Part shown: in pieces, positions 1 to 7,359 of the stretch
Position numbering within the stretch: the stretch's first letter is position 1
Layout: each line of letters begins with the position of its first letter
Origin: Blastopirellula sediminis
GTDB lineage: Bacteria; Planctomycetota; Planctomycetia; Pirellulales; Pirellulaceae
Reading direction: 5' to 3'
NCBI RefSeq assembly: GCF_020966755.1
Contig: NZ_JAJKFT010000002.1
Span: 248,001-312,000, forward strand
DNA length: 64,000 nucleotides
Program-made: the position numbers and the translations under genes
Notes under the pieces: model-generated
The model's input: the letters and a program-made list of their open reading frames with translations, nothing else
Database searches by the model: none
Told to the model about the DNA's origin: nothing

Positions 1-278
1 AGCCCGGCCGCTTTCCACAGGCGGTACATCTTTTTCATGTTCAAGGTCTCTCCCTCGCGTCGCAACAGCTGACAGATCTGACGATAGCCCCAACGCGGAC
101 GCTCGCGCACCAACTCCAAAATTCGCTTGGTGAGACGAGCGTCTTCGTCCTTCGGCTTCCCCTCAAATCGCTGGCTCGATCGGGGCTGATCAAGCACGCG
201 ACAGGCCCGCCGCTCGGAGACCGAATAGTTCTCCTGAAGTTGCTTGACCGCATCGCGGCGTGACTGAGGGGTGGTCAA
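1..278 (-). CDS. IS3-family transposase OrfB, N-terminal part (partial)
   Basis: This is the start of the IS3 catalytic protein; the DDE core lies outside the window. The translated part shows the HTH_21 region usual at the OrfB N-terminus, with motifs SERRACRVLDQPRSSQRF and RPRWGYRQICQLLRREG followed by MKKMYRLWKAAG. There is no ATG. The frame opens at a TTG that overlaps the orfA stop and lies in the -1 frame relative to orfA. OrfB is therefore most likely made as an OrfAB fusion by programmed -1 frameshifting at 278-284, as in other IS3 elements. No disruption is seen within the visible part. It runs off the left edge of the window. Confidence 0.85.
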   Translation of the reverse strand, partial: MTTPQSRRDAVKQLQENYSVSERRACRVLDQPRSSQRFEGKPKDEDARLTKRILELVRERPRWGYRQICQLLRREGETLNMKKMYRLWKAAG

Positions 279-556
279 TTTCCCTTGGCGATCTCCTTCA
301 GCATCGAGATGTCGAGCGCCTGGTCGGCGATGATCCGCTTCAGCCGGTTGTTCTCTTCTTCGAGCGATTTTAACCGCTTCACCTCTTCGCTCTTCATGCC
401 GCCGTACTGCGTTCGCCAGCGGCTGAGCGTCGCCTCGCTCACCTCCAACGCCTGCAACACTTCGCCGACGCTCTTGCCCGCCGCCAACATGGCGTCCGCG
501 TCCCGCAACTTCTTGATGATCTGTTCGGCCGAATGCCGTCGTCGCTTCTTGCTCAT
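275..556 (-). CDS. IS3-family transposase OrfA (HTH_Tnp_1)
   Basis: A 93-residue DNA-binding subunit of an IS3 transposase. The N-terminus MSKKRRRHSAEQIIKKL and the helix-turn-helix around residues 28-50 (GEVLQALEVSEATLSRWRTQYGG) are typical of the HTH_Tnp_1 family. The C-terminus (residues 55-90) is a leucine-zipper-like helix (KRLKSLEEENNRLKRIIADQ) used for multimerisation. The length is normal for the family. It ends in AAG GGA AAT TGA, which places a slippery heptamer directly before the stop. Confidence 0.92.
   Translation of the reverse strand: MSKKRRRHSAEQIIKKLRDADAMLAAGKSVGEVLQALEVSEATLSRWRTQYGGMKSEEVKRLKSLEEENNRLKRIIADQALDISMLKEIAKGN
278..284 (-). promoter_or_regulatory. Candidate -1 frameshift heptamer in IS3 orfA
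   Basis: On the minus strand the last sense codons of orfA read G GGA AAT, a heptamer of the X XXY YYZ form placed correctly in the zero frame and directly before the TGA stop. Slipping back one base joins orfA to the orfB frame without loss. This is the known IS3-family way to make the OrfAB transposase. Downstream stimulatory structure was not evaluated. Confidence 0.6.
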
Positions 557-588
557 GAAAAATCCTTCGCTGAAATTGGCACTGGATC

Positions 589-607
589 TTTCATAACGAA
601 TGGATCA
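589..607. repeat. IS3 terminal inverted repeat (orfA side)
   Basis: The sequence TTTCATAACGAATGGATCA ends in CA, giving the TG...CA ends of IS3 elements when read on the minus strand. It matches the orfA-side end of the element at 3848-3866 at most positions. Confidence 0.7.
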
Positions 608-665
608 GGATTTGGGGAGCATTCCATTCCCCGGAATTGAGTTCTGATTGAGGCGAGATAAGATA

Positions 666-1163
666 ATGAACGATCCAGCAGCAAACTGGCAATCCATAAG
701 GGAACTCTTTCGTGTCTTTTTAGGCAATGATGTTGCGTTCCGCAAGTTTATTCAAACCTGCAATACGAAATCGCGAGAGAGCGGCCGTTTAACTTATGCA
801 CAAGAGGAACGTTGGAATTCGTTTACGAATGCCAATCCTGAGTTCAAGTCGTTGACGTTTGAAGAAGTCGTAGCGGCATTTCATGTGTGCCATATCCACC
901 TTAAACCGCTACGTAGCGTCGAAGTTCCAATACGCAAGGATGTCGTTTCGGTTTCACGGACGCGTGAGTCGGAAGCGCAGATTTCGCAAGCAGCCTTCTA
1001 CGCCATTCCATTCGTAGTTGATTCGCCAGCGTGGGGTGAGGCAACGCATCTCTCCGTGGACCATTGCGAAGATTGCGTTCGCAGGCGCAAGCAGATTGAG
1101 ACTGGTCATGATCATCCAACCGCCGCGACAACAGGCGTGAATCCAAGGGGGCGGCAGGAGTAG
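666..1163 (+). CDS. Hypothetical protein with CxH...CxxC metal-binding pattern
   Basis: A 165-residue protein from the ATG at 666, preceded by GAGGCGAG as a plausible ribosome-binding site. An upstream TTG at 648 is less likely. I do not recognise a named family. The middle (CHIHLKPLRSVEVPI) and a later DHCEDCVRRR give a His/Cys plus CxxC arrangement. This recalls small bacterial proteins of the form C-x-x-H-G-x-x-L...VPI...CPxC that probably bind zinc, but here the first motif lacks the usual Gly. The last ~25 residues (TAATTGVNPRGRQE) look unordered. The gene is isolated between two insertion sequences, so it may be a leftover from the region they disrupted. Function unknown. Confidence 0.55.
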   Translation: MNDPAANWQSIRELFRVFLGNDVAFRKFIQTCNTKSRESGRLTYAQEERWNSFTNANPEFKSLTFEEVVAAFHVCHIHLKPLRSVEVPIRKDVVSVSRTRESEAQISQAAFYAIPFVVDSPAWGEATHLSVDHCEDCVRRRKQIETGHDHPTAATTGVNPRGRQE

Positions 1164-1608
1164 CGGACGAATTCGGCAGGGTGGCCCCCGAAGAGCGTCA
1201 GGAGGCGGCCATTGAATAAACTCATCGGCGGCGTAGCACAAGCAGCCATTCTTTTTCGGGTGCCACCTATAGGAATTCCCCTGTCAAGGCGTACCTCGTC
1301 CAGGCCTTCCCTCTTCTTCTCTTTTTTGCAGGGGAAGGGGCTCGTAGGTTAACGGTGGATCCTGTGGTCTTGCTTCGTCGTTGAACTTGTCGTCGGTTTC
1401 GCTGGCACGTTGATTCGCTTTCGTCCGCTTGTTGGTCAGGGGCTTCAAGGTTCGCCCAGGCACCTATGCGAGACTCTCTCTGTTTTGAGATCTATGCGGA
1501 TTTCGGAGCGTCTCCATGATTAACAAAAGTGCGGCGGGTTCATTCACTGGCAGGAACTCGAAGTTCAGGGGCACCCGGGGAACTCCGCCGCACGCTCAGT
1601 TTGCGTAG
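1164..1608. other. Non-coding stretch between hypothetical gene and IS110 transposase
   Basis: I find no convincing open reading frame here. The right part probably belongs to the IS110 element as its non-coding tail, and contains the hairpin at 1529-1593. I could not place the left end of the IS110 element, because members of this family often lack inverted repeats. Confidence 0.4.
1529..1593 (-). ncRNA. Long GC-rich hairpin just downstream of the IS110 transposase
   Basis: GTGCGGCGGGTTC (1529-1541) pairs with GAACTCCGCCGCAC (1580-1593) to give a 13-bp stem with one bulged base around a ~38-nt loop. It starts 15 nt after the transposase stop on the minus strand. IS110/IS1111 elements carry structured non-coding RNAs (bridge RNAs) next to the transposase gene, so this could be part of one. 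After the stem the minus strand reads TTTTGTTAA, so it could instead be an intrinsic terminator. Confidence 0.4.
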
Positions 1609-2618
1609 TTAACGTATCTCAAGCGACGACGAAGGTTCGATGCGACTTGCTTTGACCGGATCGTAATTCTCTTCATGTTTCCACATGCTCCACAGCGTAG
1701 CGGCGATGCTGCGCGCGACGTTGCGACGAGCGATCTTCGAATTCATTCCTTTCTGTTGCGTCCAGATTTCATATCTATCGGCCAAAGGACTGCCGGTCTG
1801 GGCGATCGCCGTTCTCGCGGCGCCGATTAAGACGTTTTTCAGCGGACGATTTCCTCCCTTGGCGAGTCGTACTTGCTGCGGACCGTTGCCGCTCCGCCGA
1901 CGCTCTAAGCCAAGTCCGCAGTATCGCCAGAGGGCCGACTTACTGCGGAAGCGACTTGGCGTATCGATGTAAGCGTAAAAGGTCGCCGCCCAAATTGGCC
2001 CAACGCCTGGCGTCTCCAAGAAGCGGCGAATCGGCGACTCTTTCCGGGCCATTTGAATCAAGCGTGCTCGCAACTTCTCCTCTTGAACCAGAAGCAATTC
2101 ATATACTTCCAGCACGCAGTGGAGATCTTCGTGCAAGACCTGACGGCGCGGCAGTTCTTTCCAAAGCTCATGCCGCCGCTCCGGATCGGTTACGGCGCTG
2201 ATGGTTGCGAAGACGCCCTGACGTCGCAGCAGCGCCGTGAGCTGATGTCCCTGACGAACCCGTTCTCGAACACGATCGTGATAAAAGGCGACATGCTGTT
2301 TCAGCAGCGAACGATCGAGTCGACCTGATGCACTTCCTTGAGAAATCCGCCGCGCAGAAGTTGGGCGAGCCGCTGGGCGTCAATCGGATCGTCTTTGTCT
2401 CCCTCTTTGGCGACATAAGCGTTACGGCGCGGATCGCAGACGAGCAACTGATCGGCATAGGGACGTAAGTTCCGCGCCAGCCATCCGGCGAGCGGTCCCT
2501 CTTCGAAGGTCACTTGTCGCGGCCGCTTCAACGACTCGATCGCTGCGACCAGCGCCGGAATCGTTGTCTCGCAACGATGCTGGCGACCAGTTTTCCGCGA
2601 GAATTTGACCAGCCTCAA
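1609..2618 (-). pseudogene. IS110-family transposase, N-truncated and frameshifted
   Basis: Two open frames together give most of an IS110 (DEDD/Tnp_1 plus Tnp_20) transposase. The N-terminal frame (2301-2618) has CETTIPALVAAIESL, TFEEGPLAGWLARNL and the conserved DPRRNAYVAKEGDKDDPIDA region carrying catalytic acidic residues. The C-terminal frame (about 1609-2322, read through a TTG at 2136) has the Tnp_20 helix-hairpin-helix signature TPGVGPIWAATFYAYIDTPSRF, the segment YCGLGLERRRSGNG and the motif AKGGNRPLKNVLIGAAR with the usual conserved serine region altered. They are joined by a single frameshift near 2322, where KEVHQVDS meets DRSLLKQHVAFYHDR. The first catalytic Asp region is missing because the element is cut at about 2620 by the IS3 end. 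It should be inactive. Confidence 0.85.
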
Positions 2619-2623
2619 ATTCC

Positions 2624-2642
2624 TGTACCACCCGTTATGAAG
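2624..2642. repeat. IS3 terminal inverted repeat (orfB side)
   Basis: TGTACCACCCGTTATGAAG. The orfB stop codon lies within this end. The same end closes the IS3 fragment at 7174-7192. Confidence 0.8.
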
Positions 2643-3533
2643 TTAAGGCCTGGGTAAGATCGCTGGGCTGCTGAAGCAGCGGCGTAGGCGTAGCCGGAGC
2701 CGATGCGGAAGCTGCCCAGCGAGCCGCGAACTCGGCCGGGGTTACGTAACCCAGCGAGCTGTGCGGCCGGTTCTCGTTGTAGTCCTCTTTCCATTGCCGG
2801 GTCAGTCGCTGAGCCGACGCCAGACTCTCGAAGATCTCCATCGCCAAGAACTTATCGCGAACGCGGCTGTGAAAGCTCTCGGCATAGCCTTTCTCCCAGG
2901 AGCTCCCTGGTTCAACGTACATCGTTTCGATCTCCAGCAGCTTCAATCAGCGCTGAATCTCCTTCGCCACGAACTCCGGTCCGTTGTCGCTCCGGATCCG
3001 CCGAGGCGCGCCGCGCATCGCGAACAGTTCGGCCAGCGTGTCGATGACGTTTTTCGCTCGTCACGCTCCAATCGACCTTCAGCGTCAGGCACTCGCGAGT
3101 GAACTCGTCGACGATTGACAGCCATTTCAACGTTACGCCTCGTTCGGTGATATCGAAAATGAAATCCCAGCACCAGACGTCGTTCGGGCGTTCCGCCTTG
3201 CGGCGATCGCAACCGTTCTCGCTCGTCCCGGCATTCCGTCGTTTTCGCTTCTTTTGCGGCACTTTCAGCCCTTCCCGGCGCCATAGCCGATAGGCCCGCG
3301 TGTCGCTGACGCGAAAGCCTTCGCGCCGCAACTGCCAGGCGATACGGCGATAGCCCCACCGCGGACGACTCGCCGCCAGCTCGCGCATTCGCTTCGCCAA
3401 AGCCGCTTCGTCGTTACGCGGTTTTGCGTCGTAACGTTGCGTGCTACGCGGCTGGCCGAGCGCGGCGCAAGCTCGTCGCTGCGAAACGCCGAATTTGTCG
3501 CACCGCCGCCCGCTTGCGAGAAGGGCTTACCAG
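2635..3533 (-). pseudogene. IS3-family transposase OrfB, multiply disrupted
   Basis: An rve/DDE integrase-core transposase with at least three lesions. A frameshift near 3500 separates the OrfAB entry frame (LVSPSRKRAAVRQ) from the HTH_21 region (FGVSQRRACAALGQPRSTQRY). A second frameshift near 3060 follows DWSVTSEK. A TGA at about 2946 follows AKEIQR. Between them the catalytic landmarks are still readable: DVWCWDFIFD and DEFTRECL (first Asp region), RSDNGPEFVAKE (second Asp), and WKEDYNENRPHSSLGYVTP near the C-terminus. The frameshift at ~3060 is also present in the second copy. It cannot make an active transposase unless the ~3060 shift is recoded and the other two lesions are bypassed. 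Confidence 0.88.
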
Positions 3534-3814
3534 TTTCCCTCCGAAATATGCTTCAGCATCTGAATGTCGAGAGCCTGGTCGGCGACCAACCGTTTGAGTC
3601 GCTTGTTCTCGTCTTCCAACTGCTTCAGTCGTTTCGCCTCTTCCGACTTCATTCCGCCATACTGATTCCGCCAACGCTCGTACGTCGACTGGCTGATCTC
3701 CAAGGCCTGCAGCACTGCCGCTTCGTCCTTGCCGGCATTGAGCATCGCGTCGGCGTCGCGCAGCTTCCGCACGATCTGCTCGGGAGAATGTCGCCTGCGT
3801 CTCTTCGTCGTCAT
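3527..3814 (-). CDS. IS3-family transposase OrfA (HTH_Tnp_1)
   Basis: A 95-residue OrfA starting MTTKRRRRHSPEQIVRKL. The ATG at 3814 is preferred over an upstream in-frame start because AAGGAGAC lies directly before it with good spacing. The HTH region (AVLQALEISQSTYERWRNQYGG) and the leucine-zipper helix (KRLKQLEDENKRLKRLVADQ) are intact. It ends GAG GGA AAC TGG TAA, so a slippery G GGA AAC (3533-3539) precedes the stop by one codon. It is related to, but clearly distinct from, the OrfA at 275-556. Confidence 0.9.
   Translation of the reverse strand: MTTKRRRRHSPEQIVRKLRDADAMLNAGKDEAAVLQALEISQSTYERWRNQYGGMKSEEAKRLKQLEDENKRLKRLVADQALDIQMLKHISEGNW
3533..3539 (-). promoter_or_regulatory. Candidate -1 frameshift heptamer GGGAAAC in IS3 orfA
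   Basis: G GGA AAC in the zero frame of orfA, two codons before the TAA. A -1 slip enters the orfB frame at CTG GTA AGC. This is a canonical -1 recoding heptamer, at the same place as in the element at the left edge. Confidence 0.65.
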
Positions 3815-3866
3815 CCAAAAGTCTCCTTGCAAAAAGCGGCCTCAGGACTTCATAACGGATGGATCA

Positions 3867-4136
3867 GGTTTTTGATAGCAGGCCACACCCGCTCGTACCG
3901 TTTGTAACGCCTTGAACTTCTTATGCGACACGCTGGAAAACGCCCGGTAGAAGCCGTCCTTCTGATTGAGATTCCATTTAGGAGAGCGACAGGCAAATGG
4001 ACCCCGTTTCTAATTACGTAATTAGAGATCGAAGGACCAGAAATTCCAGATTTCACCCGCGGGTGAAATCTTCGTTTCCCCGCTAACAAGAGAAACGTTG
4101 TTAGTCGCGCACGACAACATGGACGAAATGGTTCGC
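3867..4136. other. Intergenic stretch with a possible gene remnant
   Basis: Between the IS3 end and the helicase stop. On the minus strand, about 3870-3985 reads as an open frame without a start (WNLNQKDGFYRAFSSVSH, then KKFKALQTVRAGVACYQK) that ends exactly at the IS3 terminus. It has coding-like character but no recognised family, and may be the stump of a gene cut by the IS. The AT-rich palindrome at 4009-4026 lies in the same stretch. Confidence 0.3.
4009..4026. repeat. Palindrome TCTAATTACGTAATTAGA (first copy)
   Basis: An 18-bp perfect palindrome centred on AC/GT, with an imperfect extension on both sides. The same core is the centre of a longer, 34-bp palindrome at 32739-32772. It lies between the IS3 remnant and the helicase gene, outside coding sequence. 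Confidence 0.6.
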
Positions 4137-6470
4137 TTATGCTGCCCCAATCCTTCGCAGTTCCATTTCGACCAATTGTTGGGTGATTTGGGTCTCGCTG
4201 GTATCCACGGCCGCAGGACTAGCGTCTTTGACGGCACTGTTCCGAGCATAGTCGTCAAATATCGCCGCCTTTTTCGCGACGAGCTGACGCAAGCTTTCGT
4301 CGATTGTTTCTCGTGCTAGAAAGCGATGAACGATGACCCGGTTTGTCTGCCCCATTCGATGGGCTCGCTTAATCGCCTGCCACTCCGTCGTCGGTTTGTA
4401 TTGCGGCTCAAAGAGAACTACGACGGATGCCGATTGAAGATTGATCCCAACGCCCCCAGCTTCGATCTGGCAAACCATTGCGGCGAAGCCCTTGGCGTTC
4501 GTGAACTGGTCAATGATCGCCGATCGGCGAATCGCAGGGACGCTTCCGTCAATACGATGATGCGCACCGAGCAAATCCCCAATCGCGTCCAAAGTATTTC
4601 GAAAGAACGAGAAGATCACCAGCTTTCGGCCAGCGTCACGGTATTCATCAACCAGTTCGCTTAGACGCTCTAGTTTCGCGTTCCCGCCGGCGCCTCCATT
4701 AGCCGCTTGGCGCATTGCCATCGCATTTCTGGAGTGGACTTGATTGGCGTAGTGACGCAATTCTGGATCGCTTAGCGTGATCCACTCTTCGATTTCTATA
4801 CACTCCGGCAGTTCTCGTAATACGTCGGTTTGGTTCCGTCGCAGATAGGCCGGCGCAACTAGCGTCTCGAACCGTCGGGCCATGCCTGGCAGGCCTAAGC
4901 TGTTTGTGACCGCGTTAGCCAGGTTAGAGCCCAATTGGTGATCGCAGATTCTTACTAGTTCCGCAAACTCCTTGGGATGATTTTCAAGTGCGGTACCGGT
5001 CATCAGGGCAATCCGGTCGCTTAGCTGCGCAAGTTGGCGAATATTGGCGTTACGTTTGGTTGCCCGGTTCTTGAGATAGTGGGCTTCGTCCGCGATCAGC
5101 AAGTGAATCGGCATATTTATCTGGTCGATCATCGCTCGCAACGTCTCAAAGGAAGTCACAGCGACGCCCCCTGAAGTCATCCAACGATGCAATTGATCCT
5201 GCCGTTGAGCGCCGTGCAGGATTCTCGCCGAGAATTTCGATCGCTTTTCGATCTCACGTGACCAGTTCCCGATGATACTGGCCGGGCAAACGACCATGAA
5301 CCAGTTGGCGTCTTCGACGTTGTGCAGGTGCGTCATCGCCGCCAACGCCTGAATTGTTTTTCCCAAGCCCATTTCGTCGCCCAGCACCGTCCTTTTTTGA
5401 TGAACAAGGTACTTTGCACCGAACTCCTGGTATCCACGCAAGTCGACGTCGAGAGAATCAAGCGACAGCACGACGGCTTCGACTCGTTCTGCGATTTGCG
5501 CTGGGACGCTCCCATGTCGGCCTTGTTGCGCAGGAGCAGACGTGGCGTCATCAACATGACGTCCCTCAAGTCCAGCCTCGAGGACCGCGGAATACTCGGC
5601 AAATCGATCACGGTATTCGTTACGGAGCGCGTCCCAATCGAGCGGTGGTTCAAGTCGCTGTACCGATTGGGCCGCTTCATTGAGCACGATGCGATATTCA
5701 TCATGCCCGACCATCACATTCAAGCGTTCGAATGCTGCGGCAACTTTCGGCAGCGTAGCCGTCCGTTGAATCAAGCGAGCCCAAATGGGGCCCGCCGCCT
5801 TCACGTCGTTTATCGAACCTCGCAAAAAGCTTGCCGCTGCACGCAAAGCCTCGATTTGATCTCGGCTGATCCCTCGACAACGAATCCTCGTGTAAGCAGC
5901 GCGCAGGATAGCAGAATGCGAGATCTCGACGTCGTCAGGAAGCGGTATCACGAACGACTGGCGTCGGAGCGATTCGCAGATTTGTTGAACGGCCCGAACG
6001 ATTTGAGGGGCGGTCGCTGGGCCGATTCCGGAAAGTTGCTGCAAGCGCGCGGAGGAAACGCCAACCAAATCGACGATGTAGCGGTAGCCGTGCTGCTTAA
6101 GGATCCCAACTCGAATCGACGTGGCGACATCCTTCAGTCGGTCGACCGGCATCTCCTTGAGCATCGCCTTGTAGTTTTCGTCACGAAAACGACCAATCGC
6201 GTTTCGAATTGCGGCGTCCGCGTCGCTCTTGGCGTTTGTGAGCCGATCGGCGAATTGATTCAGTTGCTTAACAAGGTTCGACGCGTTTTTGCGAATGGTT
6301 CGCTGTTCGCTAGAAGCGCCAAATAGGACCCACTCGAACCAAGAGACTTCGCTTTCGCGGTCGTTGTTGGAATTTGGAATTCGTCCGTTTGATTGGCCCG
6401 TACCTGCGGACGACTGCTGCGATGTCGCCGCTGAATTATTAACCGTTAAATCTGGATTTTCCGGCATCAT
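4137..6470 (-). CDS. SNF2-family helicase/ATPase with N-terminal helical and HhH-like region
   Basis: A 777-residue protein. The C-terminal two thirds form a complete SNF2 motor: motif I GDEMGLGKTIQALAAM, motif Ia/Ib (VVCPASIIGNW, VTSFETLR), motif II LIADEAHYLKN, motif III ALMTGTALEN, and the helicase C half with FSFFRNTLDAI, the sequence EAGGVGINLQSAS, and the arginine motif IKRAHRMGQTNRV. Residues ~1-55 are low-complexity and Ser/Gln-rich. Residues ~145-180 contain a helix-hairpin-helix-like stretch (LQQLSGIGPATAPQIVRA) that may contact DNA. No nuclease domain is apparent. It stands alone between inverted copies of an IS3 element. SNF2 ATPases are frequent in defence islands (Zorya ZorD, DISARM DrmD), but no partner sits directly next to it. 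Substrate and role unknown. Confidence 0.88.
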   Translation of the reverse strand: MMPENPDLTVNNSAATSQQSSAGTGQSNGRIPNSNNDRESEVSWFEWVLFGASSEQRTIRKNASNLVKQLNQFADRLTNAKSDADAAIRNAIGRFRDENYKAMLKEMPVDRLKDVATSIRVGILKQHGYRYIVDLVGVSSARLQQLSGIGPATAPQIVRAVQQICESLRRQSFVIPLPDDVEISHSAILRAAYTRIRCRGISRDQIEALRAAASFLRGSINDVKAAGPIWARLIQRTATLPKVAAAFERLNVMVGHDEYRIVLNEAAQSVQRLEPPLDWDALRNEYRDRFAEYSAVLEAGLEGRHVDDATSAPAQQGRHGSVPAQIAERVEAVVLSLDSLDVDLRGYQEFGAKYLVHQKRTVLGDEMGLGKTIQALAAMTHLHNVEDANWFMVVCPASIIGNWSREIEKRSKFSARILHGAQRQDQLHRWMTSGGVAVTSFETLRAMIDQINMPIHLLIADEAHYLKNRATKRNANIRQLAQLSDRIALMTGTALENHPKEFAELVRICDHQLGSNLANAVTNSLGLPGMARRFETLVAPAYLRRNQTDVLRELPECIEIEEWITLSDPELRHYANQVHSRNAMAMRQAANGGAGGNAKLERLSELVDEYRDAGRKLVIFSFFRNTLDAIGDLLGAHHRIDGSVPAIRRSAIIDQFTNAKGFAAMVCQIEAGGVGINLQSASVVVLFEPQYKPTTEWQAIKRAHRMGQTNRVIVHRFLARETIDESLRQLVAKKAAIFDDYARNSAVKDASPAAVDTSETQITQQLVEMELRRIGAA

Positions 6471-6528
6471 CGTCTGGCCTATCCGACTGTCTTCGTGGCT
6501 AGGGGATCCCCAGGTAGAACCATAGTGT

Positions 6529-7181
6529 ATATCGGCTATGGCGCCGGGAAGGGCTGAAAGTGCCGCAAAAGAAGCGAAAACGACGGAATGCCGGGACGAG
6601 CGAGAACGGTTGCGATCGCCGCAAGGCGGAACGCCCGAACGACGTCTGGTGCTGGGATTTCATTTTCGATATCACCGAACGAGGCGTAACGTTGAAATGG
6701 CTGTCAATCGTCGACGAGTTCACTCGCGAGTGCCTGACGCTGAAGGTCGATTGGAGCGTGACGAGCGAAAAACGTCATCGACACGCTGGCCGAGCTGTTC
6801 GCGATGCGCGGCGCGCATCATCGGATCCAGAGCGACAACGGACCGGAGTTCGTGGCGAAGGAGATTCAGCGATGGTTGAAGCTGCTGGAGATCGAAACGA
6901 TGTACGTTGAACCAGGGAGCCCCTGGCAGAACGGCTACGCCAAGAGCTTTCACAGCCGCGTTCGCGATGAGATCTTGGCGATGGAGATCTTCGAGAGTCT
7001 GGCGTCGGCTCAGCGACTGACCCGGCAATGGAAAGAGGACTACAACGAGAATCGACCGCACAGTTCGGTGGGGTACGTAACCCCGGCCGAGTTCGCAGCT
7101 CGCTGGGCAGCTCCCGTACCGGCTACGCCTACGCCGCTGCTCCAGCAGCCCAGCGAGCTTACCCAGGCCTTAACTTCATAA
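6529..7181 (+). pseudogene. IS3-family transposase OrfB, C-terminal fragment
   Basis: It carries the DDE core: KKRKRRNAGTSENGCDRRK, DVWCWDFIFDITERG, DEFTRECLTL, then in another frame RSDNGPEFVAKEIQRWLKL and EPGSPWQNGYAKSFHSRVRD, ending HSSVGYVTPAEFAARWA. The 5' third is absent. It has the same frameshift after DWSVTSEK as the first copy but lacks that copy's stop codon after AKEIQR. Not functional. Confidence 0.87.
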
Positions 7182-7192
7182 CGGGTGGTACA
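7174..7192. repeat. IS3 terminal inverted repeat (second copy)
   Basis: CTTCATAACGGGTGGTACA, the reverse complement of the end at 2624-2642. Confidence 0.8.
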
Positions 7193-7359
7193 GGAATTTG
7201 AGGCTGGTCAGGTGGATAAGAGGGTGCAAAGTGAAGAAGACGTGTCGTAAAGAAGAAAATTCGTTGGCAATGGCTAATATCCTGCTCCATCGTAGCGTGA
7301 ACTGAACGTTCTTAAGGGCATAGCAGCCTTGAATTCCACTACAATGAAGGAGCGATTCG

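Larger units (their letters stand above)
1..607 (-). mobile_element. IS3-family element, right part (cut by window edge)
   Basis: The piece holds an intact orfA, the first ~90 codons of orfB, and one terminal inverted repeat at 589-607. It is read on the minus strand, so the orfB end and the other terminal repeat lie left of the window. The end sequence closely resembles that of the second IS3 element at 3848-3866 (both carry TCATAAC then GATGGATCA-like bases). The coding sequence differs clearly, so this is a related IS, not another copy of the same one. Confidence 0.85.
2624..3866 (-). mobile_element. IS3-family element, complete but degraded
   Basis: About 1243 bp bounded by imperfect inverted repeats: TGTACCACCCGTTATGAAG at 2624-2642 and CTTCATAACGGATGGATCA at 3848-3866. 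It contains an intact orfA (3527-3814) and a broken orfB (2635-3533), both on the minus strand. It abuts the truncated N-terminus of the IS110 transposase, so it inserted into, or rearranged with, that element. I see no clear 3-4 bp target duplication (TCC on one side, GGT on the other), which suggests later rearrangement at one end. A 3' fragment of the same IS lies at 6529-7192 in opposite orientation. Confidence 0.88.
6529..7192 (+). mobile_element. IS3-family element, 3' fragment
   Basis: A 664-bp fragment nearly identical to the orfB end of the element at 2624-3866, inverted relative to it. Homology starts abruptly at about 6529 inside orfB and ends with the terminal repeat at 7174-7192. 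The 18 bp beyond the repeat (7193-7210) also match the IS110-derived flank of the first copy, so the fragment was probably moved by recombination together with its neighbour sequence, not by a fresh transposition. Confidence 0.85.

Noticed and set aside
5322-6326. Plus-strand open frame of 334 codons opposite the SNF2 gene
   Set aside because: It lies entirely antisense to well-conserved helicase sequence, has no family features, and is explained by the codon bias of the minus strand.
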